From positions 1 through 47,134 of the forward strand of contig JACRGE010000034.1 of NCBI GenBank assembly GCA_016212465.1: 47,134 nt of DNA, in the 5' to 3' direction. Positions 24,058 to 33,160 of the stretch are shown one piece after another. Source of the DNA: Microcaldota archaeon. GTDB lineage: Archaea; Micrarchaeota; Micrarchaeia; Norongarragalinales; JACRGE01. Position 1 is the stretch's first letter. The number at the start of each line of letters is the position of its first letter. Under the pieces are notes generated by a model. That model ran no database searches. It saw nothing but the letters and a program-made list of their open reading frames with translations, and was not told where the DNA came from. Position numbers and translations under genes: made by a program.

Positions 24058-24084
24058 TTCCTGCTTTTAATTCCTTAAAACAAT

Positions 24085-26154
24085 TTATTTAACGGAATCC
24101 AGGAAATCAAAATAAGGCTGGACATACTGGGACCAGTATTGAATAGGATTCTTTACAGGAACGAGTTCACTGGTGCCTGAGCTTGCCGGGTTCCTTCCTT
24201 CGGGAAGCGCAAAGAGCTCATGGTTGTAGAAAATAACTCCCTCTGTTTGCTGGTGGTCCAAGTTACTTAACAAGATCTCTTCAGCTTTATTTCTCTCTCC
24301 AACTGCGAGTAACAGCCTGACGAGATAGGGATTGTCCCTGGGCCAGACGGTCGCCTCATGGTATTCATCATCCCCGTAGAAAACTTTTTTACCCAAATTC
24401 CTCACCAGGGAGCCGAAGAGCTTTCCCTTTCTTCTCACAAAAAGTTTTTCTTCCGCAACACGCGAAGCAGCATTCAATTCCTCTTTTGAAAAAAGGTCAG
24501 GCAGAAGTGAATAGGCGCAGAGCGCCATCGAACTCTCTTCAGCGCCTTTCCCGAATTCGTCGCTTACGATATGCGCCAAGAAGCCGTTTTCTAGGAATTT
24601 TTTCTTAAAAACCCCCTCCGCGCTTTCCCTTATCTCACTCCAGTCCGTTTTGCCGGACAATTTTTCTAATTCCCTGAGACACTTTATCCACAACGCATTG
24701 ACTTCAACCAGATAATACTTTGGGTCAAAGGCTTCTTTTTTCCCTTCTTCTCCTTTTTTACTCATCTCCGCAATCCACTCGACAGGAAGCCTTTTAGGCA
24801 TCCCCGCATAAATTGAGTCAGTCCAACCCCAGTTGGCCGGGCACTTCAGGAGCCCGGTTTCATCCAGCTTCACCGCATCCCCCTTGGAGTACGATTCAAG
24901 CATTTCGGCACTCTTTTCCTCCAGCAAAGCTGCTGTTTTTTTGTCTGCGCTCCTTTTCAGGTATTCCATCGCTACGAGCAGTGAAAGCAGGACTGCGTCA
25001 ACGCTTTTTTCTGCTGAACCAACCTTGGCCGGAAGCAGTCCATCGCTCTGCAGCGCCAAACCAGTGACCACGTTTTTCTTCAAATCCCTTTTTTTTATCG
25101 CGTAGTAAACATCAAAATTGTTGTACAATCCCTCAAGAAGGTCCCTGAACCATACCTCCCTGAACCAAAAACCCCCTGCTTCGGGAAAGACTCCGCCAAA
25201 CTCCGGAATGCCGAATTTGGTGAGTGCTATAAACCTAGCTGAAATCGCTTTGGCTTCGTTTTCCCCCCAAACCTGCTTTGCTTTTTCAAAGTATTTCTTG
25301 AATTTCTTTAAGTCTCTTTGAATCTTCAACACTTCATTCCTTTCATCGTACTCCGCAAGGCTCAGCATGCTTACTTTCTTGACTAGTTCGCTTGCCTTTC
25401 GGCAACTTAAGAAAAGCTCTGCTTCATTTTTCTTCAGTTCAATCTCGAGCTCACCCGCACACAACAACATCCTCATTTCATTCTTAAAGACTGTAAAACC
25501 ATTTCTTTCTTCTCTCGCCCCAGAACCTAGCTTGTAGTTCCAGAGCTGCTCACTCACCCCCAGGAGTATGCTTTTAATGCGGGGGCCTGAAAACATAAGA
25601 CGGTAACCGTTTTTTTCCACAAAGAGTGTTTTTTCCCTCTCATAAACCTTGTATTCCGTCCCCTCAGCTCTTCCATTGGCATCCCTTAAGTCAACCAATG
25701 GTTTTATGATTATGGCATCTGCAGCAAAGTTCGTTCTGAAGCAAACGCGCAATTGAGGGCAATTTCGTTTTCTTAACAGATAGTATTCCACAAGAACTTT
25801 TCCAACAGCTGATCCATTTTCAAATGCCTTGTATTCGTAAACCGCTTTCCAGGGAAATACCTTCACGGTTTCGCCTTCAACCCTGAGAAACCTGTTCTCC
25901 TTCTTTACTCCAAAGAAAATGGCGTCAAGGAATTTGAGGTTCCTTCCGTCTATTAACACAGTAAGCCCCTCATGAGGATAGTCTCTGTTGGGACCTACTA
26001 GATCCTCCAGCCCAGTTGAAAAAACGGACTGGACGAATTCGCAATCCTGTCTCCTCAACGCTATCCTGCAGTTTCTGGCATAGCCCCAATCGGGGTTCTC
26101 TTCCTGCTTTACGTCTGTGAATAGTTCTTCTGGTTTCATCCGCAACCCATTCAT
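24085..26154 (-). CDS. Glycogen debranching enzyme (GH133 amylo-alpha-1,6-glucosidase)
   Basis: About 689 residues. The N-terminal half is a beta-sandwich domain (DFxQSVFSTGLEDLVGPNRDY-like region near residue 45). The C-terminal half is an (alpha/alpha) barrel of the GDE_C type, with FPEAGGFWFREVWFRDLLEG, LPVEWIAEM, YYLVEVNALWI and the conserved EYHEATVWPRDNPYLVRLLL. It hydrolyses alpha-1,6 branches of glycogen. ATG 26154 overlaps the upstream stop as ATGA, matching the style of this operon; ATG 26139 is an alternative. It is the last gene of the glucan operon. Confidence 0.9.
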   Translation of the reverse strand: MNGLRMKPEELFTDVKQEENPDWGYARNCRIALRRQDCEFVQSVFSTGLEDLVGPNRDYPHEGLTVLIDGRNLKFLDAIFFGVKKENRFLRVEGETVKVFPWKAVYEYKAFENGSAVGKVLVEYYLLRKRNCPQLRVCFRTNFAADAIIIKPLVDLRDANGRAEGTEYKVYEREKTLFVEKNGYRLMFSGPRIKSILLGVSEQLWNYKLGSGAREERNGFTVFKNEMRMLLCAGELEIELKKNEAELFLSCRKASELVKKVSMLSLAEYDERNEVLKIQRDLKKFKKYFEKAKQVWGENEAKAISARFIALTKFGIPEFGGVFPEAGGFWFREVWFRDLLEGLYNNFDVYYAIKKRDLKKNVVTGLALQSDGLLPAKVGSAEKSVDAVLLSLLVAMEYLKRSADKKTAALLEEKSAEMLESYSKGDAVKLDETGLLKCPANWGWTDSIYAGMPKRLPVEWIAEMSKKGEEGKKEAFDPKYYLVEVNALWIKCLRELEKLSGKTDWSEIRESAEGVFKKKFLENGFLAHIVSDEFGKGAEESSMALCAYSLLPDLFSKEELNAASRVAEEKLFVRRKGKLFGSLVRNLGKKVFYGDDEYHEATVWPRDNPYLVRLLLAVGERNKAEEILLSNLDHQQTEGVIFYNHELFALPEGRNPASSGTSELVPVKNPIQYWSQYVQPYFDFLDSVK

Positions 26155-26363
26155 TCCTTTAATGAGAACTTGAACAACAACGGCGTGTTGCCTAGTATGC
26201 ATGTCTTTCCTTCCCTACCCAGCCATCCCAATGCTCCATAAAGCTCTTTGTCAGTAAGCTTCGTCTTGCTCTTCAACTGCGCTATGTTCATTGGTCCTTT
26301 TTCCTTCAGGGCGTGCCATACGACTCCTGCATTTTTCCCGAAATACTCTTCGACTGTTGGCAT
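26151..26363 (-). CDS. Winged-helix protein (DUF2582-like)
   Basis: About 70 residues beginning MPTVEEYFGKNAGVVWHALK. The order GPMNIAQLKSKTKLTDKELY-GALGWLGREGK and a final beta wing (CILGNTPLLFKFSLKE) is that of the DUF2582 winged-helix family. ATG 26363 follows AGGAGGTGA, the strongest Shine-Dalgarno in this operon, suggesting high translation. It sits between a synthase and the debranching enzyme with an ATGA overlap to the latter. A regulator of glucan metabolism is a reasonable inference, but such proteins can also bind partners rather than DNA. Confidence 0.87.
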   Translation of the reverse strand: MPTVEEYFGKNAGVVWHALKEKGPMNIAQLKSKTKLTDKELYGALGWLGREGKTCILGNTPLLFKFSLKE

Positions 26364-26380
26364 TCGTTCACCTCCTTTCT

Positions 26381-27958
26381 CTAGACGATCACCAGATCGC
26401 TGTTTTCCCTCCAAAAACCATAATTTTCACTTGCCCCAGTATAAATTTCGAACAGCCTGAACACCAAGGAATTCCAGTCAAAGTTGTTTGAGATGATGCT
26501 CTCTGCTCCGCCTTTGGCGACTTTTTTCCTGAGCCTGTCATTCGTTAGTACAATCTTGAGCACTTTAGCGAGGTCCTCTGGCTTGAGAGTGAAATCCGTG
26601 ACCTGCACCTTGAATCCATTGATACCGTTTTTTATTACTTCCCCCATCCCTCCAGTGTCTCCGACTACAACCGCGGGTCCAGGCAAATCATTTACCTCAC
26701 ACGCCAGGTCTGCAGCCAGTCCTTCAAGCGTCACCAGTCCAAATGGCTCGTAAAGCGATGGAATGGCCAGCACGTCTATTGAACAAAACAAGGATTTTTT
26801 CAAATCCTCTTCAAGCCACCCGGAGTAGATGATTGCGTTCTTCTTCAAACCCAGCTCCTCCAGCATCCTGTTGTATTTAATGGATTCCCCGTTACTTAAT
26901 GAACTGCTTAAAATCAATCCCGCATTGTCCATCTCGAGCTGCGCGAAAGCGTTTATGAGTTGATCCATTCCCTTGCGTGCATCCGGCCGGCCAATGAACA
27001 TGACATATTTTTTCTTGTCTGGAAGCAACTTTTGGAGGACCACTCGTCCAAACTTTATCTTTTCCACGCTCATCTTCCTCCAGTCTTCTAGGATGATTCC
27101 GTTCGGAACACCGCCGGCCGCGTGGGTTATGGAAATGAATTCCTCCTCTGGTTCAAGCAACAGGAATTCCTCGTATTTCTCTTCTTTCCAAAGCTGTTCC
27201 TCAAACCATTTCTTTGCTTTCTCTTCCCCCACTGAGTTGCACAAATCTTCAAATAGCTGGTTCCTGGTCTCTTGCTTCAGTGGAAGGAGCTTTCTTATCT
27301 CAAACTTGGCTTCGCTCACTGAAACCCCTACGACAAAATCTGCTTCCTGCAATGCAGCTGCTTCTATGCGGACTGGTGCGTCATCCAAGTCCGGGTGCCC
27401 CATGCTGCGACCCCATTCTCCGGAATGGAATCTGCACACAAGCGGCTTTCCTATCCTCTCGCGGCACAGGAAACCTGCGGGGAACGCCAGCCAATCCTGC
27501 GCGTCAATCACAGTGATGTTTTCCTTCTTCGCCAGCTGCTCGGCTATTGCAGGCATGGTCTTCCAGTATGCATTCAGTTTCTTGTAAAACGGCCAATTAC
27601 TCGATTTTTCTGACTTCACCCCGTACTTGGCCCACAACCCGTAATGTAGTGCGTTTCTTTCCTCAGTGCTCAACTCCGATTCCACGAAGAAACAGAGCAC
27701 GCCTCCTCGTTTCGCTTCATAAATCTTAACCCCGTTTTTTTTCGCTAATTCGTTGAAGCGCTCTGAGGGCTTGAGGTCTCCAAGCGGCAGATCCTGGTCC
27801 CTTATTGAAAACACGAGCGGTTCAAAAAGGGTTTCGCCGCGGTTGAACCTGTTCATCCACACCGGCAACAGCTCGGTTGTAAACCTGTGCAATCCCCCTA
27901 CTGGCCTCTGCAACTCCGTGACAAGGAATAACACCCTCTTGCTTTCCCTTTCTTTCAT
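26381..27958 (-). CDS. GT-B glycosyltransferase, glycogen synthase-like
   Basis: About 525 residues. The N-terminal Rossmann domain begins RVLFLVTELQRPVGGLHRFT, the glycine motif of synthases. The C-terminal domain has KKYVMFIGRPDARKGMDQLI, then CSIDVLAIPSLYEPFGLVTL with the E-x7-E pair, and GMGEVIKNGINGFKV. About 65 charged residues are inserted before the PNGI stretch (residues ~225-290). It probably adds ADP- or UDP-glucose to an alpha-glucan; GT4 versus GT5 cannot be settled by eye. Start overlaps the GH57 stop by ATGA. Two synthase-like enzymes in one operon suggest separate elongation steps. Confidence 0.85.
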   Translation of the reverse strand: MKERESKRVLFLVTELQRPVGGLHRFTTELLPVWMNRFNRGETLFEPLVFSIRDQDLPLGDLKPSERFNELAKKNGVKIYEAKRGGVLCFFVESELSTEERNALHYGLWAKYGVKSEKSSNWPFYKKLNAYWKTMPAIAEQLAKKENITVIDAQDWLAFPAGFLCRERIGKPLVCRFHSGEWGRSMGHPDLDDAPVRIEAAALQEADFVVGVSVSEAKFEIRKLLPLKQETRNQLFEDLCNSVGEEKAKKWFEEQLWKEEKYEEFLLLEPEEEFISITHAAGGVPNGIILEDWRKMSVEKIKFGRVVLQKLLPDKKKYVMFIGRPDARKGMDQLINAFAQLEMDNAGLILSSSLSNGESIKYNRMLEELGLKKNAIIYSGWLEEDLKKSLFCSIDVLAIPSLYEPFGLVTLEGLAADLACEVNDLPGPAVVVGDTGGMGEVIKNGINGFKVQVTDFTLKPEDLAKVLKIVLTNDRLRKKVAKGGAESIISNNFDWNSLVFRLFEIYTGASENYGFWRENSDLVIV

Positions 27959-29220
27959 CTCAATCCCGTCTCAGTTTCTTGCTGCGGTTTCCAAACCAAT
28001 TCACGTTCCAGACCCTCTTTCGAGGCTTTTTCAACTTCTTCCTTCAAGTCCTGTATGGCATTCATGTAGTTGATGAAGTTCTCGTAAGGCCCCCAGTCCT
28101 TGTGGGGAGAGAAGTGCTTATGGACATCACCGTCGGCCCAACTCTTCGTGCACAAGTAATAAAGGTGGTCGGATGTCTGGAGGAGCCGCCAAAGCTCCCT
28201 CAGCTCACTGTTCTTGGTATTCTTCACCTTGTCTTCCATTCCCTCTAGTTCCTTGAAGCACGTCCACTGAAGCTGGTTTCCGAGCCAAGCTGAAACATCT
28301 CTCTCGAGGTCCGCCCACGAGAGGTTGAATGGAATATCTATCTCCCCCACTGCATCATATCTTTCAACAGTCTCGCTTGCGGTAAGGAAATCCAGGCCGT
28401 TCTTGATTGCTTCCTTCGGGAAATGCTCCAAGAACTGGAATATTCCACTGCCTTCCCAGTGGTGCTCTCCAAAGGTTTCGTAGTCCATGAAGAGGTTTAT
28501 CGTCTGTCCATTACATGCCTTTAGCCATGAGACATACTTGTCTGCCGTGAGCGGGAATTCGCTCCACCACTTAGCTGAAAAACGGTATCCCACATCGTCA
28601 CTGAGTTTGTAGTTCCTTAAGACAACCTTTATCCTCTCGCATCCCTTGGGTCTGTAGACATAGTTCGGTGAACGCCATCCAAGCACGTGCTCTATTCCTT
28701 CAGTGAGAATTCCTGCATATTCATTTTCTTCAGCTTCCCTTGCTATCGTGTTGTTATAGATGACTTCCGTGTTCCTGAAAACCTTGGGCTTTGCGCCGAA
28801 GACTTCCTTTATCTTCTCGGAATGCTGTTCCACTTGCTCCCAGAACTCCCTCCTGTTGCCGTAAAGCGAAGCAAGAGAATGGTAGTAGGTTTCGTTAAGG
28901 AATTCCACGCAACCCGTAGACGCAAGATGCTTGAAGCTCTTCAAAACCTCTTCGCCGCCTTCAAATTGTTCGCATTGCTCCAAAAAAGTTCCAGTGATGC
29001 TGAAACTTACCTTGAATTTTCCTTTCGTCTCCCTTATGTTGTTCAAGAGGATCTTGTTGGTTGGCAGATAGCATTTCTCAGCTGCTTTTTTGAAGTAACC
29101 TTCGTTCAGTTTCCTGTCGAAATATTGTTTTCTCAGGTTTTCGTTGTGCTCATGGAAGATGCTGAACCTACCCAGCCTGAAAGGCTGGTGGACGTGAAAA
29201 TACAGGAACACGCTTGGCAT
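27955..29220 (-). CDS. GH57 alpha-amylase-type glycoside hydrolase
   Basis: About 421 residues. The GH57 start FLYFHVHQPFRLGRFSIF is clear, with the later motifs GCVEFLNETYYHSLASLY, AGILTEGIEHVLGWRSPN and INLFMDYETFGEHHW. By family comparison Glu174 is the likely nucleophile and Asp246 the acid/base. It acts on alpha-1,4 glucans by hydrolysis or transfer. The first residues carry no export signal, so it is cytoplasmic. Lies between two glycosyltransferases, overlapping the second by ATGA and one base after the first. Glucanotransferase activity is an equally possible reading. Confidence 0.92.
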   Translation of the reverse strand: MPSVFLYFHVHQPFRLGRFSIFHEHNENLRKQYFDRKLNEGYFKKAAEKCYLPTNKILLNNIRETKGKFKVSFSITGTFLEQCEQFEGGEEVLKSFKHLASTGCVEFLNETYYHSLASLYGNRREFWEQVEQHSEKIKEVFGAKPKVFRNTEVIYNNTIAREAEENEYAGILTEGIEHVLGWRSPNYVYRPKGCERIKVVLRNYKLSDDVGYRFSAKWWSEFPLTADKYVSWLKACNGQTINLFMDYETFGEHHWEGSGIFQFLEHFPKEAIKNGLDFLTASETVERYDAVGEIDIPFNLSWADLERDVSAWLGNQLQWTCFKELEGMEDKVKNTKNSELRELWRLLQTSDHLYYLCTKSWADGDVHKHFSPHKDWGPYENFINYMNAIQDLKEEVEKASKEGLERELVWKPQQETETGLR

Positions 29221-29221
29221 G

Positions 29222-30427
29222 CTACCCCCTCAAACACTCTTCGTAAACCCCCTTGGTTTCATCAGCTGCCTTTTCCCAAGAGAAGCTCATCAAATCCTCG
29301 GAAAGGCCCTTCCTTATCGTATCACGCAACGCAGCGTACCTGAGTAACGCGATGATTTTGTTCGCCATTTCGTTCACGTCCCAGAAATCCACTTTCAGGC
29401 AGTGGTTCAGCACTTCCCCAACGCCAGCTGTTCTGGAGATGACACAAGGCGTTCCGCTCGCCATCGCTTCAAGCACTGTTATTCCGAAGGGCTCGCTTAC
29501 GCTCGGCAGAACATATACGTCGCTGATTGCATAGATAAGAGGAAGCTTTTCAGCCGGGATGTATCCCGTGAAAGTCACTCTATCTTGAATCCCCAGTTCA
29601 ATGGACATCTCAACGAGTCTTGGCAGCATGTCGCCTTTTCCGCTCACGATGAAGCGCGCGTCTGGAATCTTTTCCAGCACCTTTTTAGCTGCTTGCAGGA
29701 AAAACTCCGGTCCCTTTTGGATGCTCAGCCGGCCATGGAAGAGGACAACTGGGGAATTTATTCCGAACTGCTCCTTCTTCGCCTGCGTCCTGAACTGATC
29801 CAGTTGAGCTGCGTTGTATACCACCCTGATCTTTCCCTCGTTTGCCCCGAACCGCACCACCAACTGGTTTTTCATCATTTTGCTTACTGCAATGATCCTG
29901 TCTGCCTCCCTCACACCATCCCTTTCGATGTTCAAAATCCATTCGAATGGCCACAGGTTCGCAGTTCGGTCGTATTCAGTTGAATGCATCGTGAGCACAA
30001 GCGGCCGTCCAGTCCTTTTCTTGGAATCAATGCCGGCTTTCGTGCTGATCCAGTCATGGCAGTGAATCAAGTCGTAGTGTCTTTTCTTGTTGCTCCTTTC
30101 CACGATCCTTGCGCAAAGGAAGTTGTACCGGTTTACCGCTTCAAAGAAGTTCAGGTCATAGGGCACTCCGTTTTTTTCTTCATTCTTGCTTGCTTCCTTC
30201 ATGAGCCTGTAATACGGCCCCCATTCACTAGGAGTTGATTCCTTGAGCGCAGAGTCATCAACGAATACCAGGTTCATCCAAGGCGCCTTCACTCCTTCTG
30301 CTCTCGGCATATAGAAATCGATTTCAATTCCTTTCTCCGCAAGGGCTTTTGTGAGGTGATAGCAGTGGACTCCAAGGCCTCCGCTAACAAAAGGAGGCAA
30401 TTCCCAACCTAACATCGCGATTCTCAT
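29222..30427 (-). CDS. GT4 glycosyltransferase, first gene of the glucan operon
   Basis: About 401 residues. MRIAMLGWELPPFVSGGLGV is the typical start of glycogen synthase-like GT4 enzymes. DLIHCHDWISTKAGI, VLTMHSTEYDRT, then VVLFHGRLSIQKGPEFFLQA and YVLPSVSEPFGITVLEAMAS (with the E-x7-E pair) complete the GT-B fold. The donor is probably a nucleotide-glucose. The gene order GT4-GH57-GT-winged helix-GH133 on one strand with tight joints forms a self-contained glycogen build-and-trim unit. Upstream lies a 260-base non-coding region with a hairpin. Confidence 0.9.
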   Translation of the reverse strand: MRIAMLGWELPPFVSGGLGVHCYHLTKALAEKGIEIDFYMPRAEGVKAPWMNLVFVDDSALKESTPSEWGPYYRLMKEASKNEEKNGVPYDLNFFEAVNRYNFLCARIVERSNKKRHYDLIHCHDWISTKAGIDSKKRTGRPLVLTMHSTEYDRTANLWPFEWILNIERDGVREADRIIAVSKMMKNQLVVRFGANEGKIRVVYNAAQLDQFRTQAKKEQFGINSPVVLFHGRLSIQKGPEFFLQAAKKVLEKIPDARFIVSGKGDMLPRLVEMSIELGIQDRVTFTGYIPAEKLPLIYAISDVYVLPSVSEPFGITVLEAMASGTPCVISRTAGVGEVLNHCLKVDFWDVNEMANKIIALLRYAALRDTIRKGLSEDLMSFSWEKAADETKGVYEECLRG

Positions 30428-30469
30428 TCGGCATTCACTCGCTTAAAATATTCCGCTCCGCCTTTCATG

Positions 30470-30497
30470 CGCTGAAAATCGCTCATTTTCGCCAGCG
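30470..30497 (-). promoter_or_regulatory. Hairpin in the leader of the glucan operon
   Basis: GAAAAT (30474-30479) pairs with ATTTTC (30485-30490) around a five-base loop, and CGCT (30470-30473) pairs with AGCG (30494-30497) with three unpaired bases GCC, so a 10-bp stem can form. It lies about 45 bases before the GT4 start. TATA candidates are AATATTTTAA near 30449 and TTAATAA near 30540 (minus strand); only the second would put the hairpin in the mRNA. No poly-U follows, so it is not an obvious terminator. Confidence 0.35.
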
Positions 30498-30687
30498 TGA
30501 GTTTTCTATACGGCAATCCGCTTAGAATAAGAAATTAATCTGCATTATTAACCTTTTCTGGAGGCCAGTCACATTATCAAAATTAGGTTTCAACTAAGAA
30601 GTAAGAGAGAGGTAGAGAAGGCTTCTTTCCTTATCCATTAAATAATTTTACAATGGGTTTCGGCGTGGTTATAAAAAGAAGAGAAAA

Positions 30688-33033
30688 CTATTTCTTTGCC
30701 CCACCGTGCAGCATGATCTGCGCCAAAAGGGCTTCAAGCTGAATCCGTTCATTCGCTCCTTCAACCATTCTGAAACTGTATTCCCCCACCCTATCCACTA
30801 GCAGAACCTTTTCCTTGTCAGGCAAGTCTGATTTCACAATCTCTCTGTAGATCTGTTTTATTACGTCTTCACCGCTCATGCCGTATTTTATCATGACTTC
30901 ATCCAGCAGCTTCCTTGCCTCGGCGAAATTGCCTTTCAACGCAAGCGAAACCATCTTTTCAATCTCTTCTGGCCGTGCCCGTGAACTTACCTTGAAGATG
31001 TCCTCTTCGCTGATCTTATCATGGAGAATGGCTGCGCCTTGCAAGCAGTTTATTGCTTTCCTGGCATCACCGTCCGCCACATAAACAACTGCTTTCTTTG
31101 CTTTCTCATCCATCTTCAGGTCTTCTTCTTTCGCTATCGTCTCAATCAAGCCCGTCAATTCCTCATCGCTCAACCGCGACAGACGAAAAACAGCGCACCT
31201 GCTCTGGACTGGCTCAATGATCCTGGAGGAATAATTAGCTGAAAGACAGAACCTCGTGTTCCCGGAGTACTTTTCCATCGTTCTCCTGAGGGCCTGCTGC
31301 GCGTCGGCTGTGAGTGCATCTGCCTCGTCGAGGAATATGATCTTGAATGGAACACCTGAGAGCGCAAGCGTTCTCGCAAAGTCCTTTATCTTACCCCGCA
31401 CGGTATCTATCCCACGTTCGTCGCTGTTGTGAAGCAGTATAGGAGTTGTACCGCCGAAAAAGGTCTGAGCTTCGGGAACGCAAAAGTCATACACGTATCC
31501 TTGGTAATCGCTGACTTCCATCTCGCGAATCATTACTACAGACAACTGGGAGTGAAGGAACTTCCTCAAGTTCTCCTTTATTTTTTCCAGATGGCTTGGA
31601 AGTTCATCTGAAAAGCGGCTCAAGAATTCCATTGCTGCCTGCTTTGTGATTCTCTTGCTCCGCTTCGAGTAAAGCGCGTGGCGCAGGAAATACCTTGGGT
31701 TTCCCTTGCTTAAGGCTTTTGCCAGCTGGACGAATGGAGCAGTAGGAATGAAATCTGTTTTAATGTAGGAATACGAGGGTAGCTTCCAGACCGCTCTTGC
31801 TTCATTTTCAAAAACTGAGGTATCTATTCCCGACAGCCTTCCCAGCCATGCAACGTCGATTAAATTTTCGTGCGAGCGCGAACTGTAGCGCACGAATTCG
31901 TTCCATTTCCCGTGCGCATCGCCCATATAGCCTTTTAGGAAAGCAGTGCGAAGTTTAGGCTCTGCAGAATAAAAGAAATAGGGAATTCGCTTGGTCGTAG
32001 CGTTCTTTTTTGAAGCACCGTCGTAAAAGTTTTGTGAAAAGAATTTCGCGAGTTGGGAGTTGTATATTCTTACTTGAATGGAAGACATTCTGCTTCGGTC
32101 AAAGCCAGAACTTGCTTGTTTAATATTGCAAACCAGCCCAAAGTGTTCTTTTACGACGCGGGCCACCTCTTCCGCTAATTCAAGCTCAGCCGGGTAACCG
32201 AGCGTGAAAATCGTTTGGCCGCTTGTGCCATGCCTGAAACCGACGCATCCTTCTGCCAAATAAAGGCCGAAGAGCCACGCTAATTCCTCGTCTAATTCAA
32301 GTTCCCCGTAGACGTGCTTAACGCGCGGATTTCGCAAAATACCACTTTTTAGGACCGCATATTCTTGTGGCGCGTACTCGCTCAAATCCAAGCGTACTTT
32401 TTCTCCAGGTTGAGCCTCCGCAAATGTTATAAGAGAATCCCCTTTCTTCAGGCTTGAAACTTGTCTTGATTGAACCTCGCCGTGTTCATCCATGACCCTG
32501 ACCGAATGCTCCAGGCTTGTTCGAACTACACCCCCCTCGTACCGTATTTGCGCGATTTTTTCAACGCGGTGGCGCGAAATCCAGCTTACTGGCAGAAAAC
32601 GCACGCGATAGTCTCGATCGCAAGCCAGTACTTCAAGCCCGTCTGTTGTTGCGCGTTTGCTCGCATCGTCATTAAAATACTCTGCAGCCAAGTCCCCGAA
32701 GGTTGTTCTTCTGGCAATTCCCTTACTTCGGACGAGAATTGGCGTTTCCGGGGCGACACTTGCATTAAACTCCAGGACGCTCTGGCGGAAAGCATCCCCG
32801 TAAAGCTCGCTTGCGAGAGCCAGGATGCAAGTGGTTTTGCCGCAGCCGGCTGGGCCGGCGAAAAGAAGGTGTGGGAGATTCTTAGCTTTCACGAACGCCT
32901 GCAACCTTTTCACTACAGCATCATGCCCAACGACTTCACTCAGCTTTTTTGGCCTGTACTTCTCGGTCCATGGAATAAATTCCTCTGCATCTCTTGCTTG
33001 CCTTCCCTCCTTTGGATCAGGATTGTGACTCAT
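30688..33033 (-). CDS. rfcS: Replication factor C small subunit, interrupted by an intein
   Basis: Clamp-loader ATPase that opens the PCNA ring. Excluding the intein it is about 336 residues, the usual size. Extein motifs: PWTEKYRPKKLSEVVGHD, Walker A GPAGCGKTT (60-68), then after the intein SDERGIDTVRGKIKDFA, Walker B FKIIFLDEADAL and the SRC arginine finger in PVQSRCAVFRL. ATG 33033 follows GGTGGTGGG; an in-frame ATG at 33057 has no ribosome-binding bases. The intein occupies residues 92-536. The large subunit RfcL is not in this window. Single gene, divergent from the YbjQ gene. Confidence 0.95.
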   Translation of the reverse strand: MSHNPDPKEGRQARDAEEFIPWTEKYRPKKLSEVVGHDAVVKRLQAFVKAKNLPHLLFAGPAGCGKTTCILALASELYGDAFRQSVLEFNASVAPETPILVRSKGIARRTTFGDLAAEYFNDDASKRATTDGLEVLACDRDYRVRFLPVSWISRHRVEKIAQIRYEGGVVRTSLEHSVRVMDEHGEVQSRQVSSLKKGDSLITFAEAQPGEKVRLDLSEYAPQEYAVLKSGILRNPRVKHVYGELELDEELAWLFGLYLAEGCVGFRHGTSGQTIFTLGYPAELELAEEVARVVKEHFGLVCNIKQASSGFDRSRMSSIQVRIYNSQLAKFFSQNFYDGASKKNATTKRIPYFFYSAEPKLRTAFLKGYMGDAHGKWNEFVRYSSRSHENLIDVAWLGRLSGIDTSVFENEARAVWKLPSYSYIKTDFIPTAPFVQLAKALSKGNPRYFLRHALYSKRSKRITKQAAMEFLSRFSDELPSHLEKIKENLRKFLHSQLSVVMIREMEVSDYQGYVYDFCVPEAQTFFGGTTPILLHNSDERGIDTVRGKIKDFARTLALSGVPFKIIFLDEADALTADAQQALRRTMEKYSGNTRFCLSANYSSRIIEPVQSRCAVFRLSRLSDEELTGLIETIAKEEDLKMDEKAKKAVVYVADGDARKAINCLQGAAILHDKISEEDIFKVSSRARPEEIEKMVSLALKGNFAEARKLLDEVMIKYGMSGEDVIKQIYREIVKSDLPDKEKVLLVDRVGEYSFRMVEGANERIQLEALLAQIMLHGGAKK
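31426..32760 (-). mobile_element. Intein in RfcS with LAGLIDADG-type endonuclease domain
   Basis: A 445-residue insertion splits the conserved LEFNA|SDERGID. It starts with Ser1 in SVAPETPILVR (block A), has block B TSLEH (intein residues 81-85), and ends YDFCVPEAQTFFGG (block F) and TPILLHN with the His-Asn pair (block G). Ser is the +1 residue. The endonuclease motifs are LFGLYLAEG (about 163-171) and FLKGYMGDAHG (about 274-284), each with an acidic residue in place, so homing activity may be intact. Ser at position 1 instead of Cys is less common. Splicing restores a normal RfcS. Confidence 0.93.
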
Positions 33034-33108
33034 TTCCCACCACCCAAAAATCTTCATTAGATGAATTCTGCGCTGATACCGCTAATGAAAACACTACGTG
33101 AAAAAAAT

Positions 33109-33118
33109 TATTTAAATA
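33109..33118. promoter_or_regulatory. Symmetric TATA between rfcS and the YbjQ gene
   Basis: TATTTAAATA is a perfect palindrome lying 43 bases before ATG 33161 (plus) and 76 bases before ATG 33033 (minus). One such box could serve both divergent genes, or only the plus-strand gene with a separate minus-strand promoter unseen. Confidence 0.4.
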
Positions 33119-33160
33119 GTATGCATAATGACTACACACTTATGCTGGAGGCGTGATAAA

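Noticed and set aside
32470-33060. 196-codon plus-strand frame opposite rfcS
   Set aside because: Antisense to the extein/intein boundary with well-supported protein motifs on the other strand.
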